Of a stretch of 64,000 bases of DNA, positions 25,588-39,861 are shown piece by piece; position 1 is the first letter of the stretch; each line of letters begins with the position of its first letter. A program made the position numbers and the translations under genes. The notes beneath the pieces were generated by a model, which saw nothing but the letters and a program-made list of their open reading frames with translations, was not told the DNA's origin and did not search any database. Source of the stretch: Streptomyces iranensis (GTDB lineage: Bacteria; Actinomycetota; Actinomycetes; Streptomycetales; Streptomycetaceae); assembly GCF_017874715.1 (NCBI RefSeq), contig NZ_JAGGLR010000001.1, positions 310,001 through 374,000 on the forward strand, read 5' to 3'.

Positions 25588-26841
25588 TCAGAGGACGGCC
25601 GACTTCAGCGGCACCGAGGGGTCCTCGGCCCGCGTCCGGTCCAGCCGGGCGCCGCGCTCGATCAGCTTGCGCCCCTGAGCCAGATCGCGCGGACGGCCGA
25701 CGGCCAGCAGGGCGACCAGGGCGCCCTCGCGCAGCCAGCACACCGACCAGGCGGCACCGGCCGGATCGCCGCGCCAGACCAGCTCATCGGCCTCCGAGTG
25801 GTGCCCGGCGTACTGCACGAAGCGCCCGAACTGCTCGGACCAGAAGTACGGCACCGGGTCGTACACCACACCGGGGAAGTGCGCGGCCGTCCGGCTCCCC
25901 ACCACGTTGGCGGCGACGGTGCGCGGCCCCTGGAGCGCGTTGTCCCAGTGGTGCACCAGCAGCCGCGATCCGTAGCGGGCGGACGGGAAGGAGGCGCAGT
26001 CGCCGACCGCGTAGACGTCCGGCACGGAGCTACGCAGCCGGTCGTCGGCGGCGACGGACCGGTCCTCGGCCAGCTCCACGCCCGAGCCCGCCAGCCAGTC
26101 CGTGGCGGGCCGGGCCCCGATCCCGACGACCACCGCGCCCGCGCGCAGCCGGGTGCCGTCGCCGAGCAGCAGCCCGCTCTCGTCGACGGAGGCCACTCGG
26201 GCGCCCGTGACCAGCCGGGCGCCGTAGTCCTCGTACCAGGCCGACATGGGGGCCGCGACCTCGGCCGGGAGCGCGCCCGCCAGCGGCCGGTCGGCGGCCT
26301 CGACCACGGTCACGGCGCAGCCCGCCTCGCGCGCGGCCGTGGCGAACTCCGCGCCGATCCAGCCCGCCCCCACGACCGCGACCTCGCGCTGCCGGGCGAG
26401 CACCGGGCGCAGCCGCTCGGCGTCGTCCAGCGTGCGCAGCAGATGGACGCCGGGCTCTCCTTCGCTGCCCGGCAGCGGGATCGGCTCGGCGCCGGTGGCG
26501 ATCACCAGGACGTCGTACGGGAGCTGGCCGGTCGCGGTCTCGACGAGCCGCTTGTCCGGGCGCAGGCCGGTGACCTGGACGCCGAGGCGCAGGCCGATGC
26601 CGAGCCCGGCGAAGTCCACGTCGAGCGTCGAGCCCTCGGCCTTTCCGAGCAGTACGGCCTTGGACAGCGGGGGCCGGTCATAGGGCTGGTGGGGCTCCGC
26701 GCCCAGCAGGACGATCTCCCCGGTCCAGCCCTGTTCGCGCAGCGCGACGGCGGTTTGCACTCCCGCCATGCCCGCGCCGACGATCACCACGCGCTGTCCG
26801 GCGCCGTTCGAGGACGGCTTCGTCGTCGTCTCATCGCTCAC
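25588..26841 (-). CDS. FAD/NAD(P)-dependent oxidoreductase (ferredoxin-reductase-like)
   Basis: 417-residue flavoprotein of the putidaredoxin/rhodocoxin reductase type. The FAD fold [20 protein letters not shown] is at about residue 18, the NAD fold [21 protein letters not shown] at about 150, followed by [11 protein letters not shown] and a C-terminal reductase domain ([16 protein letters not shown]). Such enzymes feed electrons to ferredoxins and P450s; the partner is not in the window, so the role is open. GTG 26841 has no Shine-Dalgarno sequence; TACAGT precedes it by six bases, again suggesting leaderless initiation. It diverges from the thi operon. Confidence 0.88.
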   Translation of the reverse strand: MSDETTTKPSSNGAGQRVVIVGAGMAGVQTAVALREQGWTGEIVLLGAEPHQPYDRPPLSKAVLLGKAEGSTLDVDFAGLGIGLRLGVQVTGLRPDKRLVETATGQLPYDVLVIATGAEPIPLPGSEGEPGVHLLRTLDDAERLRPVLARQREVAVVGAGWIGAEFATAAREAGCAVTVVEAADRPLAGALPAEVAAPMSAWYEDYGARLVTGARVASVDESGLLLGDGTRLRAGAVVVGIGARPATDWLAGSGVELAEDRSVAADDRLRSSVPDVYAVGDCASFPSARYGSRLLVHHWDNALQGPRTVAANVVGSRTAAHFPGVVYDPVPYFWSEQFGRFVQYAGHHSEADELVWRGDPAGAAWSVCWLREGALVALLAVGRPRDLAQGRKLIERGARLDRTRAEDPSVPLKSAVL

Positions 26842-27004
26842 ACGATCACTGTATTGCGGCTGGTGGGGCGGACTGGAGAGTGGCTTACGAGAGGTCGGAC
26901 ACAGAGCGGGGGGCCGGGCGGGGGTCGGACGGGGGTGGGAGGGGGCCGGACGGGGTGGGCGGGGTGCGGGTTGTGGGCGCCTCCGGCGGTGAGCCCCCAC
27001 CCCG

Positions 27005-27289
27005 CCCCTTCCCGAAACGATGGGGCTGCGCCCCCTCGGCCCCCACCGGGGCTCCGCCCCCGGCCCCGCTCCTCAAACGCCGGAGAGGCTGGGTTATGGC
27101 GCTCCGCGCCCGGCCCCGCTCCCCGAACGCCGGAGACGCCGGGTGCGCGGAGCTCCGCCCCGGGCTCCCGATCCTCAAACGCCGGAGAGGCCGGGGGTGC
27201 GGGACTCCGCCCCCGGCCTCGCTCCCCGAACGCCGGAGAGGCTGGGTTACGGGGCTCCGCCCCCGATCCTCGTTCCTCTAACTCCCCCA
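27005..27289. repeat. intergenic GC-rich repeat cluster, about 50-bp units
   Basis: Four full units (27048-27097, 27098-27150, 27151-27203, 27204-27252) plus partial ones each carry ctccgcccc, then c(c/t)c(g/a)aacgccggaga, then a GC tail. They fill the 732-bp gap between the FAD oxidoreductase and thiO, followed by a hairpin-like agctaccgctgggaggt. Similar elements are scattered between genes in Streptomyces genomes as I recall; function unknown. Confidence 0.8.
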
Positions 27290-27455
27290 GCTACCGCTGG
27301 GAGGTGCCCGCTGGAGGGGGTGGGTGGGGTATCGCCGGGGCGGGGTTGCGACGTACCGGGAGCGGGGGGAAATCGCCGAAGCACGGGGCGGGACACGCTG
27401 AAGGGCTGGATTGCCTGGTGTGCGGCCGCTCTTTCGGGCGATTCGGGGCACGTAC

Positions 27456-27569
27456 TAGGGTGGCGGGACAGAGCACTCGCGGGAGCCCGGACGGACCGGG
27501 CTGAGAGGGAGGCTGGAACGGCCTCCGACCGTACGAACCTGATCCGGGTCATGCCGGCGAAGGGAGGGG
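27456..27569 (+). ncRNA. TPP riboswitch (THI element) before thiO
   Basis: Thiamine pyrophosphate aptamer: gggctgagaggg (27499-27510), the variable P3 hairpin (gaggctggaacggcctc), and acctgatccgggtcatgccg followed by gcgaagggagg match the THI-box core. The ribosome site agggagggg is the 3' end of the element, five bases before the GTG, so ligand binding should hide it: translational control is likely. A tagggt at 27456-27461 may be the -10 box. Confidence 0.95.
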
Positions 27570-27573
27570 CAGC

Positions 27574-28877
27574 GTGTCCACGCACGCACCAAGTCACGAC
27601 GACGGACCACACACCTCAGGCGGTCCGCCACCCGGCGGACGCTACGACGCCCTCGTCATCGGCGGCGGCATCATCGGGCTGGTCACGGCCTGGCGGGCGG
27701 CCCAGCGCGGGCTGCGCACCGCGCTCGTCGACCCCGCGCCCGGCGGCGGAGCCGCCCGGGTCGCGGCCGGGATGCTGGCGGCCGTCACCGAGCTGCACTA
27801 CGGCGAGCAGACCCTGCTCGGCCTCAACATGGCCTCCGCGCGCCGCTATCCGGACTTCGTGGCCGAGCTCGAGGAGGCCAGCGGCCAGGACGTGGGCCAC
27901 CGCGCGTGCGGCACGCTCGCCGTCGCGTTCGACGCCGACGACCGCGCCCATCTGCGTGAGCTCCACACCTTCCAGCAGGGGCTCGGGCTGGAGTCCGAGT
28001 GGCTGACGGGGCGTGAATGCCGCCGTCTGGAACCGATGCTCTCGCCGGGCGTACACGGCGGGCTGCGTGTCGCCGGTGACCACCAGGTGGACCCGCGGCG
28101 GCTGACGGCGGCGCTGCTCACCGCGTGCGAGCGGGCCGGGGTCGCCTTCCACCGCGGCCGCGCGGAGCAGCTGCTGCTGGACGGCGACCGCGCCACCGGA
28201 GTCGAGCTGACCGGGGGTACGCGCCTGGCCGCCGAGCGGACCGTACTGGCCGCGGGCAGCCTCAGCGGACGGCTCGCGGGCGTTCCCGAGGACGTCCTGC
28301 CGCCCGTACGGCCCGTCAAGGGGCAGGTGGTGCGGCTGTCGGTGCCCGAGCGGTACGCGCCGTTCCTCTCCCGGACCGTACGGGCCGTGGTGCGCGGCGG
28401 GCCGGTCTACCTGGTGCCGCGCGAGAACGGCGAGCTGGTCATCGGCGCGACCAGCGAGGAGCTGGGCTGGGACACCACGGTCACCGCGGGCGGGGTGTAC
28501 GAACTGCTGCGGGACGCCCATGAGGTGGTACCCGGCATCACCGAACTGCCGCTGGTGGAGACGTCCGCCGGGCTGCGCCCCGGCTCCCCCGACAACGCCC
28601 CGATGCTCGGCCCGACCGCGCTGCCGGGGCTGTTGCTGGCCAGCGGCCACTTCCGCAACGGCGTGCTCCTCACCCCGATCACCGGCGATGTCATGGCCGA
28701 GGCCCTCACCAGCGGAGAACTCCCCCCGGAGGCCCAGCCGTTCAGCCCGAGGCGCTTTGCGGCCCCCGCGGACACCGCGGACACCGCCCCGGCCCCGGCC
28801 GCCCCCGCGCCCGGCTCGGCGGCGCCCTCTCCCGGTGCCCCCGGCGCCGCGCACTCCCCAGCACAGGAGCAGCACAC

Positions 28878-28881
<4 letters not shown>
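27574..28881 (+). CDS. thiO: glycine oxidase ThiO
   Basis: FAD-dependent glycine oxidase making the iminoacetate used for the thiazole ring of thiamine. The 435-residue product has ALVIGGGIIGLVTAWRAAQRG near residue 26, DPRRLTAALL and the C-terminal LLLASGHFRNGVLLTPITGD motif of the DAO/ThiO family. An Ala/Pro-rich tail of about 40 residues follows the core and is unusual in length. GTG 27574 uses the Shine-Dalgarno sequence embedded in the TPP riboswitch. The stop overlaps thiS by ATGA, giving a coupled thiO-thiS-thiG operon. Confidence 0.95.
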
Positions 28882-30157
<1,276 letters not shown>

Positions 30158-30222
30158 TGTCCTCGCCCCGTGGGGCCCTACCGTGGAGGGAGGGAGCAGC
30201 CCACAGCCCGGAGGTGGTCGCC

Positions 30223-30681
30223 GTGACCGTGACCGTGGACGACCGGATCGAGCGCGAGGTGTACGTACCGGCGCCGATCGACCGGGTGTGGCGGGTGCTG
30301 ACCACGCCCGAGCACATTCGCGCCTGGTACGCCCCCGGCGGCTGCGAGATCGATCCGCACCCCGGCGGGCGGCTCCGGTTCCGCTGGGACGAGCACGGAG
30401 AGTTCCACGGCCAGGTCGAGCGGGCGGTCCCGGATGCCCTCTTCCGGTTCCGGCTGGCCCTGGAGCCCGATCACGCCCCCTCGGACCCCGGTGAAGCCAC
30501 CCTCGTGGAGTTCGCGCTCTCGCCCGAGGGGCGGGGCACCCGGCTGCGGTTCGCGGAGAGCGGTATCCGCGCCCTGGCCGTTCCCGACGACGCCAAGGCC
30601 AAGCACGCCGAGTACGCCACGCTGTCCTGGACCTCCGCGCTGGAGGAGCTGGCCGCGATCGCCGCCGCGTCGCACAACTGA
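30223..30681 (+). CDS. SRPBCC (AHSA1-like) domain protein
   Basis: 152-residue single-domain START/Bet v 1-like protein. It begins MTVTVDDRIEREVYVPAPIDRVWRVLTTPEHIRAWY, with the AHSA1-type motif PHPGGRLRFRWDEHG and a C-terminal amphipathic helix (WTSALEELAAIAAA). Members bind hydrophobic ligands or activate Hsp90; no specific role can be read. GTG 30223 has GGAGG eight bases upstream. Upstream GTG codons in frame lack spacing. The thiG-derived array lies just before it and the PASTA kinase gene follows after 87 bp with its own promoter. Confidence 0.82.
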   Translation: MTVTVDDRIEREVYVPAPIDRVWRVLTTPEHIRAWYAPGGCEIDPHPGGRLRFRWDEHGEFHGQVERAVPDALFRFRLALEPDHAPSDPGEATLVEFALSPEGRGTRLRFAESGIRALAVPDDAKAKHAEYATLSWTSALEELAAIAAASHN

Positions 30682-30756
30682 CCCGCCGGTGTCACCGTTC
30701 CGCTGCAGTACCCGCCCCACCTGGGGCGGGCGGTCCTGGCCGATATCGGCGCCTCG

Positions 30757-30762
30757 TAGACT
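30757..30762 (+). promoter_or_regulatory. -10 box of a leaderless promoter before the PASTA kinase
   Basis: tagact matches the TANNNT -10 consensus and ends six bases before the GTG at 30769. No Shine-Dalgarno sequence is present, so the transcript probably starts at the GTG. No clear -35 box is visible. Confidence 0.5.
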
Positions 30763-30768
30763 TCCCCC

Positions 30769-32709
<1,941 letters not shown>

Positions 32710-32814
32710 GAACTCGGGTGCGCACCAGCTCCTCGGCCCACCGATGGGTTGACCCCGCCCAGGGCGCGACGACGATGGACACGCGGGCCCTTCGCACCTG
32801 GGACCCTTGATGAC

Positions 32815-33690
32815 GTGAGTACGCATCGCATCCGCAACCCCATCGGTGGCCATATCCGTGTGGCCGGCGGCCTGGCCACCGTCGGTCTGGCGCACGCCGC
32901 CGACATCGGCGCCGAGACCGTCCAGGTCTTCGTCGCCAATCCGCGCGGCTGGGCCACCACGGCCGGTACGCCCGCCCAGGACGAGGCGTTCCGCGCCGGC
33001 TGCGCCGAGCGGTCGATACCGGTGTACGTCCACGCCCCTTACTTGATCAACTTCGGTTCGCACACCGAGGCCACGGCCGAACGCTCCGTCGCGTCCCTGC
33101 GCCATTCGCTCCGGCGCGGCAGGGAGATCGGCGCGCTCGGCGTGGTCGTCCACACCGGCTCGGCGACCGGGGGACGTCCGCGTGCCACCGCGATCGCGCA
33201 GGTGCGGGAGCGGGTGCTGCCGCTGCTGGACGAGCTGACCCGGGACGACGACCCCTGGCTGCTGCTGGAGCCGACCGCCGGGCAGGGCACCTCGCTGTGC
33301 GCGCTGGTGGAGGACCTGGGCCCGTATGTCGAGGCGCTGGACCGGCATCCCCGGCTGGGGGTCTGCCTGGACACCTGCCATGTGTTCGCGGCGGGCCATG
33401 ACCTCGCCGCCCCGGGCGGTGTTAAGCAGACGCTGGACGAGCTGGTGGCCGTCGCCGGTGAGGGGCGGCTCAGGCTGATCCACGCCAATGACTCCAAGGA
33501 CGTGGCCGGCGCCCACAAGGACCGGCACGCGAACATCGGCGCCGGGCATATCGGGGCGGAGCCGTTCCGCGAGCTGTTCACCCACCCCGCGACCGACGGG
33601 GTGCCGCTGGTAATCGAGACACCGGGCGGTACGGAGGGGCATGCGGCGGATGTGGCCCGGCTGAAGGAGCTGCGCGCCGGGGCGGCCTGA
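32815..33690 (+). CDS. nfo: deoxyribonuclease IV (AP endonuclease family 2)
   Basis: Endonuclease IV-type TIM-barrel enzyme that incises DNA 5' to abasic sites in base-excision repair. The 291-residue product begins MSTHRIRNPIGGHIRVAGGL and shows VYVHAPYLINFGSH, GALGVVVHTGSATGG, LLLEPTAGQG, LGVCLDTCHVFAAGHDL, LIHANDSKD and IETPGGTEG, which carry the expected zinc-binding His, Asp and Glu residues. The frame is open to 32749, but GTG 32815 starts the conserved sequence. No good ribosome site is seen. A short hairpin follows the stop. Confidence 0.92.
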   Translation: MSTHRIRNPIGGHIRVAGGLATVGLAHAADIGAETVQVFVANPRGWATTAGTPAQDEAFRAGCAERSIPVYVHAPYLINFGSHTEATAERSVASLRHSLRRGREIGALGVVVHTGSATGGRPRATAIAQVRERVLPLLDELTRDDDPWLLLEPTAGQGTSLCALVEDLGPYVEALDRHPRLGVCLDTCHVFAAGHDLAAPGGVKQTLDELVAVAGEGRLRLIHANDSKDVAGAHKDRHANIGAGHIGAEPFRELFTHPATDGVPLVIETPGGTEGHAADVARLKELRAGAA

Positions 33691-33691
33691 G

Positions 33692-33708
33692 AACGCGCCC
33701 GGCGCGTT
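33692..33708 (+). terminator. short hairpin after nfo
   Basis: aacgcgc-ccg-gcgcgtt forms a perfect 7-bp stem two bases after the stop; its 3' arm overlaps the proposed -35 of the next gene. Confidence 0.4.
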
Positions 33709-33735
33709 GAGGAATACCCCTAGGGGGTATAGCGT
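33707..33735 (+). promoter_or_regulatory. promoter with CsoR-like copper operator
   Basis: atacccc-ta-gggggtat (33714-33730) is nearly a perfect copy of the CsoR operator (TACCCC/GGGGTA arms) that controls copper genes in Streptomyces and Mycobacterium. It occupies the spacer of a plausible promoter: ttgagg (33707-33712), 17 bp, tagcgt (33730-33735). Derepression by Cu(I) is the expected behaviour. Confidence 0.8.
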
Positions 33736-33779
33736 TGACAGTGGTCGACGAATCCGCGATCACCGCTGGGGGTACGGAC

Positions 33780-34325
33780 ATGCGGCAGCATGAGCACACG
33801 CAGAGCGGACCTCATGAGCACCATGGCCACCAGGGCCATGGGCACGAAGGCCATGGGCACCAGGAGCACCATCAGGAGCACCACGGGGGCGCGACCAGCT
33901 GGTCGATGGCCGCCCAGGCCACCCTGCACTGCCTCACCGGCTGCGCCATCGGCGAGGTCGTGGGCATGGCCATCGGCACGGCCCTGGCCTGGCACAACGC
34001 CCCGACCATGATCCTCGCGATCGTGCTCGCCTTCGTCTTCGGCTACTCCCTGACGATGCGGGGCGTGCTACGGGCGGGGCTCGATGTGCGCAGCGCGCTG
34101 CGGGTGGCACTGGCGGCCGACACCGTATCGATCACGATCATGGAGCTGGCCGACAACGCGACGATCGTCGTCTTCCCGGGCGCGATGGACGCGACGCTGT
34201 CGGACGTTCTCTTCTGGCTCAGCCTGGCCCTGTCGTTCGTGGTGGCGTTCCTGGTCACCACGCCGGTCAACAAGTGGATGATCGGGCGGGGCAAGGGGCA
34301 CGCGGTGGTCCACCAGTACCACTGA
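33780..34325 (+). CDS. His-rich DUF4396 membrane protein, probably copper-responsive
   Basis: 181-residue protein. The N-terminal 40 residues contain about 17 His (HEHHGHQGHGHEGHGHQEHH), a likely metal-binding segment. Four hydrophobic helices follow (TLHCLTGCAIGEVVGMAIGTA, MILAIVLAFVFGYSLTM, ALAADTVSITIMELADNA, VLFWLSLALSFVVAFLVTT). The CLTGCAIGE motif has two Cys at a membrane edge, and the helix arrangement fits DUF4396, whose function is not established. ATG 33780 has GGGGG eight bases upstream; TTG 33735 is unlikely. The CsoR-like operator implies a role in copper binding, uptake or efflux. Confidence 0.82.
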   Translation: MRQHEHTQSGPHEHHGHQGHGHEGHGHQEHHQEHHGGATSWSMAAQATLHCLTGCAIGEVVGMAIGTALAWHNAPTMILAIVLAFVFGYSLTMRGVLRAGLDVRSALRVALAADTVSITIMELADNATIVVFPGAMDATLSDVLFWLSLALSFVVAFLVTTPVNKWMIGRGKGHAVVHQYH

Positions 34326-34362
34326 CCGCACAACGGCGGCGTGACCGAACACCGCTACCCGG

Positions 34363-34387
34363 CGGCCCGGCCTAGAGCTCCGGGCCG
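34363..34387. terminator. hairpin between convergent genes
   Basis: cggcccgg (34363-34370) pairs with ccgggccg (34380-34387) around a 9-nt loop. It overlaps the stop of the minus-strand oxidoreductase and lies 38 bp after the DUF4396 gene. Confidence 0.45.
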
Positions 34388-35004
34388 TCGCCCGGCTCCT
34401 CCTGGTAGGAGTAGCGCTTCTCCGTCCAGGGGTCGCCGATGTTGTGGTAGCCGCGCTCCTCCCAGAAGCCGCGGCGGTCAGCGGTCATGTACTCCACCCC
34501 GCGCACCCATTTCGGGCCCTTCCAGGCGTACAGATGGGGCACCACCAGCCGCACCGGAAAGCCGTGCTCGGCGGTGAGCAGCTCGCCGTCCTTGTGGGTG
34601 GCGAAAATCGTGGTCTCCGCCATGAAGTCCGACAGCCGCAGATTCGAGCTGAACCCGTATTCGGCCCACACCATCACATGAGTGACATCGGGCGCCGGCG
34701 GTGCGAGCTTCGCGATCTCCAGCGAGGAAACCCCGCCCCATTCGGCGTCGAGCATGCTGAATTTGGTGACGCAGTGCAGATCGGCCACGACCGTCGAGTA
34801 CGGCAGGGCCGAGAACTCCTCATGCGTCCAGCAGTGTTTTTCGCCGTCCGCCGTGGCGCCGAAGACCCGGAACTCCCATCGGTCCGGCTTGAACTTCGGG
34901 ACCGGCCCATAGTGCGTAACCGGCCAACCGCGCTGCAGTCGCTGCCCAGGAGGCAGCTTCGCGAGCTCCCCCTCGCGGCTTTCCGACTGACCCATGGGCT
35001 CCAT
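34372..35004 (-). CDS. sulfite oxidase-like molybdopterin-dependent oxidoreductase
   Basis: 210-residue protein with a single sulfite-oxidase/MsrP-type molybdopterin domain. Motifs: PPGQRLQRGWPVTHYG, FRVFGATADGEK, the Mo-ligand Cys in VADLHCVTKFSMLDAEWGG, and the C-terminal GFPVRLVVPHLYAWKGPKWVRGVEYM. No signal peptide or Tat motif is present, so it appears cytoplasmic, unlike MsrP. ATG 35004 and ATG 34995 are both possible; GGAG precedes the second by only three bases. Substrate unknown. It diverges from bacterioferritin. Confidence 0.88.
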   Translation of the reverse strand: MEPMGQSESREGELAKLPPGQRLQRGWPVTHYGPVPKFKPDRWEFRVFGATADGEKHCWTHEEFSALPYSTVVADLHCVTKFSMLDAEWGGVSSLEIAKLAPPAPDVTHVMVWAEYGFSSNLRLSDFMAETTIFATHKDGELLTAEHGFPVRLVVPHLYAWKGPKWVRGVEYMTADRRGFWEERGYHNIGDPWTEKRYSYQEEPGDGPEL

Positions 35005-35153
35005 GGTCTCAGACCGCCGGGGGTGGTCGTGACCAGGGCATCGAGGACAGGCACAACTCGTACTAAGCGTGCACTTACTGGACGCCCCAACAGGCGCGGT
35101 GCGACGATGCGCGGAACCTGCCGTTCCCGATCGGATTGGAAGGAGCCCCTCCG

Positions 35154-35669
35154 ATGCAGGGTGACCCCGAGGTTCTCGAGTTCCTCAACGAGCAGCTGAC
35201 CGGCGAGCTGACCGCGATCAATCAGTACTTTCTGCACTCAAAGATGCAGGACCACTTTGGCTGGACTCGGCTTGCCAAATACACCCGGTCGGAGTCTTTC
35301 GACGAGATGAAGCATGCGGAGATCATCACCGACCGCATCCTTCTTCTGGATGGGCTGCCCAATTATCAGCGGCTCTTCCATGTCCGGGTGGGCCAGACGC
35401 TGACCGAGATGTTCCAGGCTGACCGGCAGGTGGAGATCGAGGCGATCGACCGCCTCAAGCGGGGCATCGAGCTGATGCGGTCCAAGGCGGACATCACCTC
35501 GGCGAATCTCTTCGAGTACATCCTCGCCGACGAGGAACTCCACATCGACTATCTCGACACTCAGCTGGAGCTGATCGAGAAGCTCGGTGAGCCCCTCTAC
35601 ATCGCCCAGCAGATCGAGCAGCCCAGCGACAACGGCGACAACTACTCCGGGAGCGGCAAGGGCCACTGA
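35154..35669 (+). CDS. bfr: bacterioferritin
   Basis: Iron-storage ferritin forming a 24-mer with heme at subunit interfaces. The 171-residue four-helix protein keeps all ferroxidase ligands at canonical positions: Glu18, Glu51, His54, Glu94, Glu127 and His130, and the heme-ligand Met52 in DEMKHAEII. The C-terminal 12 residues are Gly/Ser/Asn-rich. ATG 35154 has AGGAG about nine bases upstream. The convergent bfd gene 58 bp downstream encodes the ferredoxin that releases iron from Bfr. No iron box is evident before bfr itself. Confidence 0.97.
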   Translation: MQGDPEVLEFLNEQLTGELTAINQYFLHSKMQDHFGWTRLAKYTRSESFDEMKHAEIITDRILLLDGLPNYQRLFHVRVGQTLTEMFQADRQVEIEAIDRLKRGIELMRSKADITSANLFEYILADEELHIDYLDTQLELIEKLGEPLYIAQQIEQPSDNGDNYSGSGKGH

Positions 35670-35727
35670 GCCCGCGGCGGCAGAACTCGCGGCGGCCGAA
35701 ACAGCGGCGGCCGAACCGGTCCGCCGG

Positions 35728-35991
35728 TCAGGCCGCCTCGGCCGTCGTCGGCCCTGAGAGGGAAGCGGCGGCGGATGCCGTCGTCGTGGCCGTCGTCAGG
35801 ACGACCGGGTCCAGCGCCTCGCGCCGGGGGCACGCACCGCGGCCCAGCAGCGCCTGGATCTTCCGCACGCACGATCCGCAGTCCGTGCCCGCCTTGCAGG
35901 CACCGGCGATCTGGCGCGGGGTGCACGCGCCCGTTTCCGCGTGCTGACGCACCTGCTGCTCGGTGATCCCGAAGCATGAGCAGACGTACAC
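35728..35991 (-). CDS. bfd: bacterioferritin-associated ferredoxin-like (2Fe-2S) protein
   Basis: 87-residue BFD-like [2Fe-2S] protein that reduces bacterioferritin to mobilise iron. The core begins VYVCSCFGITEQQVRQH, giving Cys-X-Cys, and continues GACKAGTDCGSCVRKI, giving the second Cys pair; a Thr/Ala-rich tail of about 30 residues follows. I chose GTG 35991 (GGAG five bases upstream) although the frame is open to 36075. The iron box at 36031 lies 40 bp upstream, so expression should rise when iron is scarce, opposite to storage. Confidence 0.9.
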   Translation of the reverse strand: MYVCSCFGITEQQVRQHAETGACTPRQIAGACKAGTDCGSCVRKIQALLGRGACPRREALDPVVLTTATTTASAAASLSGPTTAEAA

Positions 35992-36030
35992 GGGCTCTCC
36001 AGCGGTGGCATCGACGATGGCATTGATCAG

Positions 36031-36049
36031 TAAGGTAACCCTTACCTTA
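36031..36049 (-). promoter_or_regulatory. DmdR/IdeR-type iron box before bfd
   Basis: taaggtaaccc ttaccTTA-type palindrome: arms taaggtaa and ttacctta around ccc. It agrees with the 19-bp IdeR/DmdR consensus (TWAGGTWAGSCTWACCTWA) at about 18 positions, allowing W and S. Repression by Fe-DmdR of bfd is inferred. Confidence 0.82.
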
Positions 36050-36080
36050 CCTGTCGCGCCGGACCCCCACAACAAACAGC

Positions 36081-36107
36081 GGGCGCGGATCCCTGTGATC
36101 CGCGCCC
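36081..36107 (-). terminator. terminator after DAHP synthase
   Basis: gggcgcggatc (36081-36091) and its perfect complement (36097-36107) around a 5-nt loop, 35 bp past the stop at 36142 on the minus strand. Confidence 0.75.
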
Positions 36108-36141
36108 CACCTGCGTCTTTATGATCTCTACTGGCCGGGCT

Positions 36142-38842
<2,701 letters not shown>

Positions 38843-38859
<17 letters not shown>

Positions 38860-39031
38860 GTGGCGCAAGTCCAGCTACAGCGGGGACGACGGCGGCGAAT
38901 GCGTGGAGGTCGCCGAGATACCCGGCCGGGTCGCCATCCGCGACTCCAAGAACCCCGACGGCCCCGTCCTGCTCCTCTCCCCCGCCGCCTTCGGCGACTT
39001 CGTCACCGCCGCCGCGACCGGCACCCTCTGA
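38843..39031 (+). CDS. DUF397 (BldB-family) protein
   Basis: 62-residue DUF397 protein: WRKSSYSGDDGGECVEVAE, VAIRDSKNPDGPVLLLSPAAFGDFV. BldB, required for aerial development, belongs to this family, and other members are partners of Scr1-type regulators. It overlaps the regulator gene by 17 bp in another frame, so translation is coupled. A terminator hairpin follows six bases after the stop. Confidence 0.92.
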
Positions 39032-39036
39032 ACGAC

Positions 39037-39072
39037 CGTGACCGCCGCCCGCCCTCGCGGACGGCGGTCACG
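39037..39072 (+). terminator. terminator after DUF397 gene
   Basis: cgtgaccgccg (39037-39047) pairs perfectly with cggcggtcacg (39062-39072); pairing extends inward by about four more bases around one mismatch. Confidence 0.7.
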
Positions 39073-39098
39073 ACACCGAATCCCACGTAGGCCGCCCA

Positions 39099-39686
39099 AT
39101 GAACGTCCCGCCCCTGCCGGACTGGGTGATCCCGCCTCCCGGCGGTTTCACCGCCGAGGATCTCCTGCGGCTGCCCGGACTTCCCCCGCACACCGAGCTC
39201 ATCGACGGCAGCCTCGTCCTCCCGAGCCCGCAGGAGAAATGGCACAGCCGGGTGATCACTCTGCTGGTCGCGGAGCTGGACCGGCAGGCCCCGGATGGGC
39301 TGCGGGCCGACCGGGAGATGACCGTACGACTCGCGAAGCGCCAGGCCCCCGAGCCGGACGTGGTCGTGGTGACCAGCAAGGCGTACGACCGCGACGAGCC
39401 GTCCACGTACTACGTCCCCGAAGACGTCGTGCTGGCCGTCGAAGCCGTATCGCCGGACTCGGAGGAGCGGGACCGCGACACCAAGCCCCGGAAGTACGCG
39501 AAGGCGGGCATCCGGCACTACTGGCGGGTGGAGAACGACGCGGGGCGGACCGTGGTCTACGTCTACGAACGCGACCCGGCCAACGAGTGCTTCGCCTTGA
39601 CCGGTATCCACCACAACCAGCTCAAGTGCACGACGCCGTTCACCATCGACATCGACCTCACCTCCGTGGGCAAGCGCTCCCCGTGA
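39099..39686 (+). CDS. Uma2-family PD-(D/E)XK nuclease
   Basis: 195-residue Uma2 family protein with a restriction-endonuclease-like fold. Expected catalytic elements are present: Glu in HTELIDGSLV, Asp in EPDVVVV, and VEAVSPDSEERDRDTKPRKYAKAGIRHYW with Glu-X-Val and Lys. The family is expanded in Streptomyces and cyanobacteria; substrates are unknown. ATG 39099 has no strong Shine-Dalgarno sequence. It follows the terminator after the DUF397 gene, so it is probably transcribed separately. Confidence 0.88.
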   Translation: MNVPPLPDWVIPPPGGFTAEDLLRLPGLPPHTELIDGSLVLPSPQEKWHSRVITLLVAELDRQAPDGLRADREMTVRLAKRQAPEPDVVVVTSKAYDRDEPSTYYVPEDVVLAVEAVSPDSEERDRDTKPRKYAKAGIRHYWRVENDAGRTVVYVYERDPANECFALTGIHHNQLKCTTPFTIDIDLTSVGKRSP

Positions 39687-39861
39687 CGAAGGTCCGCACC
39701 AAGCACACACAGGACGCGTCGCGCAAGAACGGGCGTCCGGGCATCCTCTGGCCGTTTACGGTCATGTCGTGAAGATGTCGTGATGGAACCGTGCATTCCT
39801 CGGACGCTGTTCGGGTGACCGGCCCACCCCCGTGGCCGGTCCTCATCCGAAGGAGTGCCCC

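Noticed and set aside
33735..33779. TTG 33735 start for the DUF4396 protein
   Set aside because: It lies in the proposed -10 region and lacks a ribosome site; ATG 33780 fits both.
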